Assembly: GCA_014904985.1 (NCBI GenBank)
Contig: MU128956.1
Coordinates: forward strand, 1 to 64,000
DNA length: 64,000 bases
Source: Hydnum rufescens UP504
Lineage: Eukaryota; Basidiomycota; Agaricomycetes; Cantharellales; Hydnaceae
Direction: 5' to 3'
This document shows, in pieces, positions 58,850 through 64,000 of the stretch. A program made the position numbers and the translations under genes. The notes beneath the pieces were generated by a model. It did no database searches and had not been told where the DNA came from. It worked only from the letters and a program-made list of their open reading frames with translations. Each line of letters opens with the position of its first letter. Position 1 is the first letter of the stretch.

Positions 58850-59968
58850 CCTGTCGTATGTCTCGCATCGCTGTATGTCTCGCATCACCGCATGTCTTGC
58901 ATTGCTGTATGTCTTGCATCGTCGTACATCTCGCATCGCTGTAGGTCTCACATTGTCATACTTGTTGTATCGCCATACTTCTTGCATTGCCATACATCTC
59001 CCATGAAATCCCTACATCATACTTCTCATGTCGAATTCCCGTGTCACATTGAATTCTCACATCCTGGTTCTTGCAGTCATAATCACAGTGATATCTCAGC
59101 TCTCGTGTCATCTCAGCTCCCGCATCATCTCAGCTCCCGCATCATCTCAGCTCCCACATCATCTCAGCTCCCACATCATCTCAGCTCCCACATCATCTCA
59201 GCTGCTGTGTCATCTCAGCTCCCGTGTCATCTCGACTCTTGCATTGTCTCAACTCGCATCATCTCAGTTTTTGCATCATCTCAGCTCTTGTGTGGTCTTA
59301 GACACCATCGTATGCCCCGTGTTGTCTGGCTCTTGTGCCAAACTCCCTGCATCAGCACGTCATCGCAATCTCCGCATCGTTGCAATCCCCACATTGTTGC
59401 AATCCCCACATTGTTGTAATCCCCATGTCGTTGTAATCCCTGCGTCGTTGTAATCCCCACATCGTTGTAATCCCCGCGTCATCGTAATCCCTGCATCGTC
59501 GTAATCCCTCCTTTATCATGATTTTCTCATTGCACATGATCCCCATTTCCTGTCAATACAACTTCTCATTTAGACTACCTTGCTTTGGAATATTATGATA
59601 CTCTTGATTGGAACTATTGGTGCATACAGACTTGGAAGAGTAATGAAAAGAAGGTAATGATGGACTTAGAAAAAAAAAACTCCATTGTGGAGATAAAGCA
59701 TGTGGTGCCGTCACTTGGACAAAAAAGGAATTATAGTTGGGAATGAAGCTTGCCAGTAAGACTCTAAGCTGAGGGTATGTTTTCATGGGGCCAGGGTCTA
59801 AAAAATTGCCTGGCATGGCCCCATGAGACCTAATTTTGCAGATGGGACCATGGGCCCATGCTGGTAGCTGAGTACATGTGGGGCCATGTGTGCATAGGCC
59901 TATTAGACCCGCTTTCATACCAAAAAAAGACTACCTAGTTAGATACCGAAATAGGGCTGCCTAAGGTG
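58850..59968 (-). repeat. Right terminal inverted repeat of the KDZ element
   Basis: It is the inverted counterpart of 47258-48420. Differences in the outer part include single-base changes and a one-base length change in the T/A run near 59672. Inner arrays differ in copy number: the CAGCTCCCGCATCATCT-type array (about 59095-59290) is longer here than its partner on the left. Confidence 0.9.
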
Positions 59969-59976
59969 AAAGTTAC
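59969..59976 (+). repeat. Target site duplication, right copy
   Basis: AAAGTTAC follows the right element end GGCTGCCTAAGGTG and equals 47250-47257. Confidence 0.9.
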
Positions 59977-60223
59977 AATGGAAAGGATTACATGGCTGGG
60001 AGAGTACAAAAATGAATGCATAAGAAATCTAACTGCCCACAGTAAGGCACACAGCCCTCATAGACACCAATTTCTCTATTCCAGCCTCAAATAGAAGATC
60101 TACAGTGAAAAGGACATTGCTTCACTCATTGTTGAGATATACTGGGAGATTGATGGGAGGTGACTTCTCGTTTCACACATGACCAGGGGGAGCACTCAGG
60201 TCCCCTTGCTTGATCCGTTGCAC

Positions 60224-63200
60224 TTAGGATTGCACAACTCGAACAGATTCGTCCGAGGTCAGCCATAATTTGCCATCATTCCACAAAGCCCCATCAAGGA
60301 CCAGGCCTGTGATTGACGAAAAAAAGAAATCAGCATTGGCAGTTGAAAATCTCGAAGAAAGAATGTACCTTTGACAATGAAGCCCAAGGAGTCTCCAGAT
60401 TCCCCAAGATCCAGCTTCAGCATGAGAGTCTCCAAAGACCATGCATTCTGCTGAGCTACTGTCTGCCGTGTTGCAGTAACATATGCCTCTGGGAAGAACA
60501 ACCCACCCAGCCAAACTTCTACACTCATGAATGAGTCCAGTTGAGAGATTCACTCCAGTTGCACCAGGTGAGTGGAGAAGTTGGGTATCCATTGGGACAT
60601 GCCCATGCTTCGAGGCACTTTGTATTGAATCCAGTGCTTTGGTGTTGTGCCTAGATAGCCAGATTAGGTGGTGCACCTTATGGGGGAATCCATTTGTCAT
60701 ACCTTTCGTCAGGTGGCTCATCAAACTTCTCATATGATTCATCTGCTTCAAACCACCCTCACAGACTTTGATAACGTCTGCAAGATCCTTCCCAATTTGA
60801 GGCAGTAACTTACGCCCAACACTTGTCTCATGAGCAAATAGGTGAAGCAGAGGATCTTGGCTGTCCACAGCCCGTGCTCCGGGTGTACTGAGTGTCTGTG
60901 CATGGCAATAAAAATTTAATAATCATGGCTGCACTACCTAGCTCTAAATGAAACTGAAACATCTTACTGATGGTAACAGAGCCATCCATTCCTTAGAATG
61001 CTGTAACAGGGACTTCATCCATGCCAGTTGCTGTGATGGGGAACCCTTGTTAGTCAGCCCTGATGAAGGTGTATCATCTTCATTGTCCGCTAACATTCTC
61101 ATCCTCTGCAACTTCATCAGGAAAACCGACATATGCTCTGGAGGCTCCAGAGCAGCCTATGTGGTCCAGTTAAAACTGGTGCATGGGATTTGGCTGATTT
61201 TTTGCATGGTTGTAGATATATACTATGTAGAATATCTTCCAGGACTGCGAGTCATTCTATGATCTCCTTCACCAGCTACATGCATTTTTTCATGACAATT
61301 TTTAATTTTGATCTTGATGTCAAGCTTGCAAAAAAGAAGCTACAGCTTTGATTTTTTCCTTGACTGGTCAAACAGTATATATCTATGACTGTGCAAAAAA
61401 TTAGCCAAATCCCATGCACCAGTTTTAACCGGACCACATAGGCCGCTCTGGAGCCTCCAGAGCACATGTCAGTTTTCCTGATGTTGCCCAATAGTGCATT
61501 GGCTGATTTTTGGTTTGATGTTAGATTAAACATGCTAAATGCACAGCGAGATACCCACCTTGTGATACGGCAATGACCCGCTCGGCGCTGGGAAGACTTA
61601 GCCAAGAGGGGGGTTCGCGGTCGGGCAGTCGGCCCACCCAACGTAAGAAATCCTCCATCTTTGTCCCTTCTGGAACTACAAGGATGCTGTCACCAGCCTT
61701 GGTGCGTGGGACGAGGTCGAGGCCAAGACTGTAGGCCTCAGGGGTGAACAGTTCATTGACAAATGAATCTAGTATCCGTTGATCAAAATCGCTGTCCACG
61801 CGACCACCATATACGGACTGCTTGACGAGGGTCCGAATTGCATCCCATGGAATGATGGCCGGGTCGACATTTGCACGTCCCTTGGCAACAGAGAGAAGCC
61901 AAATGTCGATCGTTCCAAAGGCAGCCGCAAGATCCGAGTCGTTGAAGTCATATGACTGGCTCCACCCTAGGGGAGCATAGCGCAGGCGTTCTTGTACAAC
62001 TGCGTGGAACCAGGCAAGGATGAAATAGAGTCGAATTTTTTCGGTGGGACCTTGCGTGAGACGCGACGATGATATACCTCGCAATGAGTCAAGGAGGTTT
62101 GCTTTGATGCCAAGCGGCGGCTCGTTCATAATGACTCGCGATTGTCGCAGAATGTTCACAGGTATGACGGGGTTAGCCTCCATCGTAACAAAAAGTCGGA
62201 AGGCATTATTTGGATTAAGGCTCTGGAGTCATTTCTCCAGTTGGCTCAGCCATGATGGTGCTAGATGAGCATTCTTGAGAAGAACCCAAGGACTTGACGC
62301 GCGGCAAGAGCAATCGCAGCATCCGCCTGCGAGAATCCTTCTTGGGAGCCCATGGCGACTTAAGCGCACCGTGTGCCAGTGATCTTGATCAAGTTTTCCA
62401 CTCGATAACTTGCATCATAGCCCGTGACGGATACCAAGCAGAGCGGAGTGGATGCGTAGACCTCATCGGAGACGATCGACCCCAGTTCATATTCCGACTC
62501 GGCGGTCATATCAGTCTCAAAAACGATGCTTGCAAATATCGCCGTCGCTTGAAGCAATCGATCTGGACGGAAACACTTCATAAGCAGGACCGTACGAAGC
62601 GCGCGGACGGCCTCTGAAAATGAAAGTACATTCAGCACGGAATCCTGCAGAACCAACTTGCGTACTGTGCACTGACGGGATGGGGTTCCTTCCCAAGGCT
62701 ATGGTATCTCTTGTTCGGGGGCTTCACGCAGCAAGGTGATCCATTGCTGTTCGCTCTGCACCATATGCATTTTGACGGCCTTGAACACGGGATTACGAGC
62801 ATACTGTTCAAGCCGTTCCTGCTGTTCGACAGATAAGAACTTCGCTCCTTGTCCGTCAGGAGAAACAGTGCCGGTCCCTGTGATCGACACGTCTCCGCTC
62901 TCGAGTAAAAATTCAAGGTCATCGGCAATAATGTCATCGTCAACTCCGCGCAATTTGATTTGGGCGAGGAGAACGGCGAGCATTATGTGATCACGGTGAA
63001 GGAGAGCACGGGATGTGCGCTTGTACACTGTAATGAAAAGATCATTCAACAGGATCTTTAAGCGCTGTTGGTAATCCGACACTGTTTTCAGGTTGGGGTT
63101 ATGGTGAAGGACGTAGTCGAAGATGTCGAGGAAAAAACGGAGAGAGAATTGATAGAAATGGTTAACGATATTGAGTTGCTCCAATACGAAGAACACTGAG

Positions 63201-64000
63201 CTGCAAGCCTGAGCAAGAGGCAAGTACTCAGCGGTGACCCGATCTACTTCACCCATGATGAGATCAGTTTCTTCAACTTTCCTAGTGATCTCCGCCGCCT
63301 CCTGTTTAAGCGTTTCCAGGGTGTCAATCACTTTATCGTCGTCCAGAATATTGCCCGTGGAGTCATTCAAGGCCTGAAGCAACGACTTCTCGAGGAACCG
63401 TAATCGCAACCGGAATTCACCTTGAACCTTGGTTAAATCGGCCCGCTTCTTGTCCGTGTCGGGTCGCTCGACCTTGAGGACTTGATCCAGGGACTGGCTC
63501 TGCAAGCTACTCCTGGTCATGGTGAAGTTTACGAAAGTGACTCGACTGCAAATGTCAGGGGAGAATTCGACCGAAGGATCGCGTGTCGACAAGAATAAGG
63601 TGAACGCCGGGGAGAAATCAATATCCTGATTGACCTAGGCGAATGAGCACACGTCCGCCAGTGCGACGAATCTCCTTGTTAAGCACCGCATTCAGTATGG
63701 GATCCAGGCGCTCAACGTCTTGAATAAGGATTGGATTTCCAAATCGAAGCGCGCTCTCCAAAACTTTGAGGAATGCTTCGTCCAAGAAACTCGTGACTGT
63801 TATTTTGCGATCCTTGTACTCATTCAGTAAGAATGTGGTGGCTTGGCCCGTAGGGTCGATAATGAGAGGGTATCGATTGAATTTCTTGAGCATAATGGCA
63901 TTCTCGGTGTATAGATTATCGGCTGGGAGTGATTTGGATTGCCAACTCAGGCGATCATCAGCCGTTGAGAGGTATTCCGGCAGAGATAGATCGGTCTTGA
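60224..64000 (-). CDS. DYN1: Cytoplasmic dynein heavy chain, C-terminal part (runs off right edge)
   Basis: Leftward exons give, from the N-terminal side, the late AAA modules and C-terminal domain. They begin [39 protein letters not shown] and [12 protein letters not shown] (63893-63618). [20 protein letters not shown] and a long helical segment follow (63592-62699). Next come [15 protein letters not shown] (62656-62360) and [20 protein letters not shown] to [15 protein letters not shown] (62183-61565). [15 protein letters not shown] leads to the C terminus with [58 protein letters not shown] and [13 protein letters not shown], ending at 60224. This minus-end motor moves nuclei and endosomes. 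The intron at about 61130-61550 is enlarged by a MITE, and its splice phase was not resolved. The first exons lie beyond 64000. Confidence 0.93.
61115..61483. mobile_element. MITE-like inverted-repeat element in a dynein intron
   Basis: The ends are inverted copies of about 105 bp starting CATCAGGAAAAC. The left arm (61115-61220) and the right arm (61378-61483, reversed) share GCTCTGGAGGCTCCAGAGC, which is itself a palindrome, and GTTAAAACTGGTGCATGGGA, with about ten differences. The middle (61221-61377) is AT-rich and noncoding. No clear target duplication was seen. The left border is about 13 bases from the codons KLQRMRM, close to the presumed splice acceptor. Confidence 0.75.

Larger units (their letters stand above)
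47258..59968 (+). mobile_element. 12.7-kb KDZ-superfamily DNA transposon with cargo genes
   Basis: The two ends are inverted copies starting CACCTTAGGCAGCCCTAT, bounded by a perfect AAAGTTAC duplication, so the borders are defined to the base. Inside, from left to right, are the left terminal repeat, a long leftward gene (51938-48462), a second leftward gene (about 53450-52151), a short rightward gene with a GRF-like zinc finger (54186-54780), the rightward KDZ transposase (about 55010-58710) and the right terminal repeat. KDZ (Kyakuja-Dileera-Zisupton) elements are known from basidiomycetes. The two leftward genes are not recognised. Terminal repeats about 98% identical in the outer part point to a recent insertion, yet the transposase carries stops. 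Confidence 0.92.

Noticed and set aside
58547..59419. Plus-strand frame of 290 codons rich in His, Ser and Ile
   Set aside because: It runs from the transposase end into the tandem arrays of the right terminal repeat; the repeat composition explains its openness.

Overview
The window looks like a chromosome segment from a mushroom-forming basidiomycete (Agaricomycetes). Genes are dense and cut by many GT..AG introns of about 45-80 bp, often with a CTAAY branch site. The housekeeping genes are typically fungal (septin, OLE1 desaturase with a fused cytochrome b5, Ugo1, Mdj1, COP9 subunit 6). The repeats (Ty3 and copia gag relics, a KDZ DNA transposon, SRPK-like kinases) are those of basidiomycetes. 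The order or species cannot be fixed from the sequence.

Layout. 1-9.4 kb is a retroelement graveyard: a decayed Ty3/gypsy gag running off the left edge, a second gag-protease fragment, and a copia-type gag with its LTR and half-tRNA primer site. The copia gag is split by a 334-bp MITE. 9.4-42.4 kb is host sequence: SRPK-like kinase, U2A' (LEA1), CDC3-type septin, TMEM205-like protein, Zn2Cys6 factor, CSN6, three tandem short-chain dehydrogenases in progressive decay, choline kinase, a secreted histidine-rich protein, Ugo1, CK2 alpha, Mdj1, a metallo-beta-lactamase-fold hydrolase and OLE1. Many neighbours are head-to-head pairs sharing short promoters (77-325 bp). 42.4-60.2 kb is a repeat island. 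60.2-64 kb is the 3' part of the cytoplasmic dynein heavy chain gene, continuing off the right edge.

The most notable object is a complete-looking 12.7-kb transposon at 47258-59968. It has about 1.15-kb terminal inverted repeats, roughly 98% identical over the outer 480 bp, and is flanked by a perfect 8-bp target duplication (AAAGTTAC). It carries a KDZ (Kyakuja-Dileera-Zisupton) transposase. It also carries two unrecognised leftward genes and one small rightward gene with a GRF-like zinc finger and a coiled coil. The transposase and one cargo gene have in-frame stops, all TGA.

A technical pattern affects reading of the window. Several conserved genes (Zn2Cys6 factor, CSN6, choline kinase, Ugo1, Mdj1) are each readable throughout except for single-base frame breaks, mostly one base short in a G or C run. 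Septin, U2A', OLE1, the kinase, TMEM205-like and the first dehydrogenase splice cleanly with no break. Exon coordinates were worked out by hand from splice signals and frame; no alignment or database search was run.
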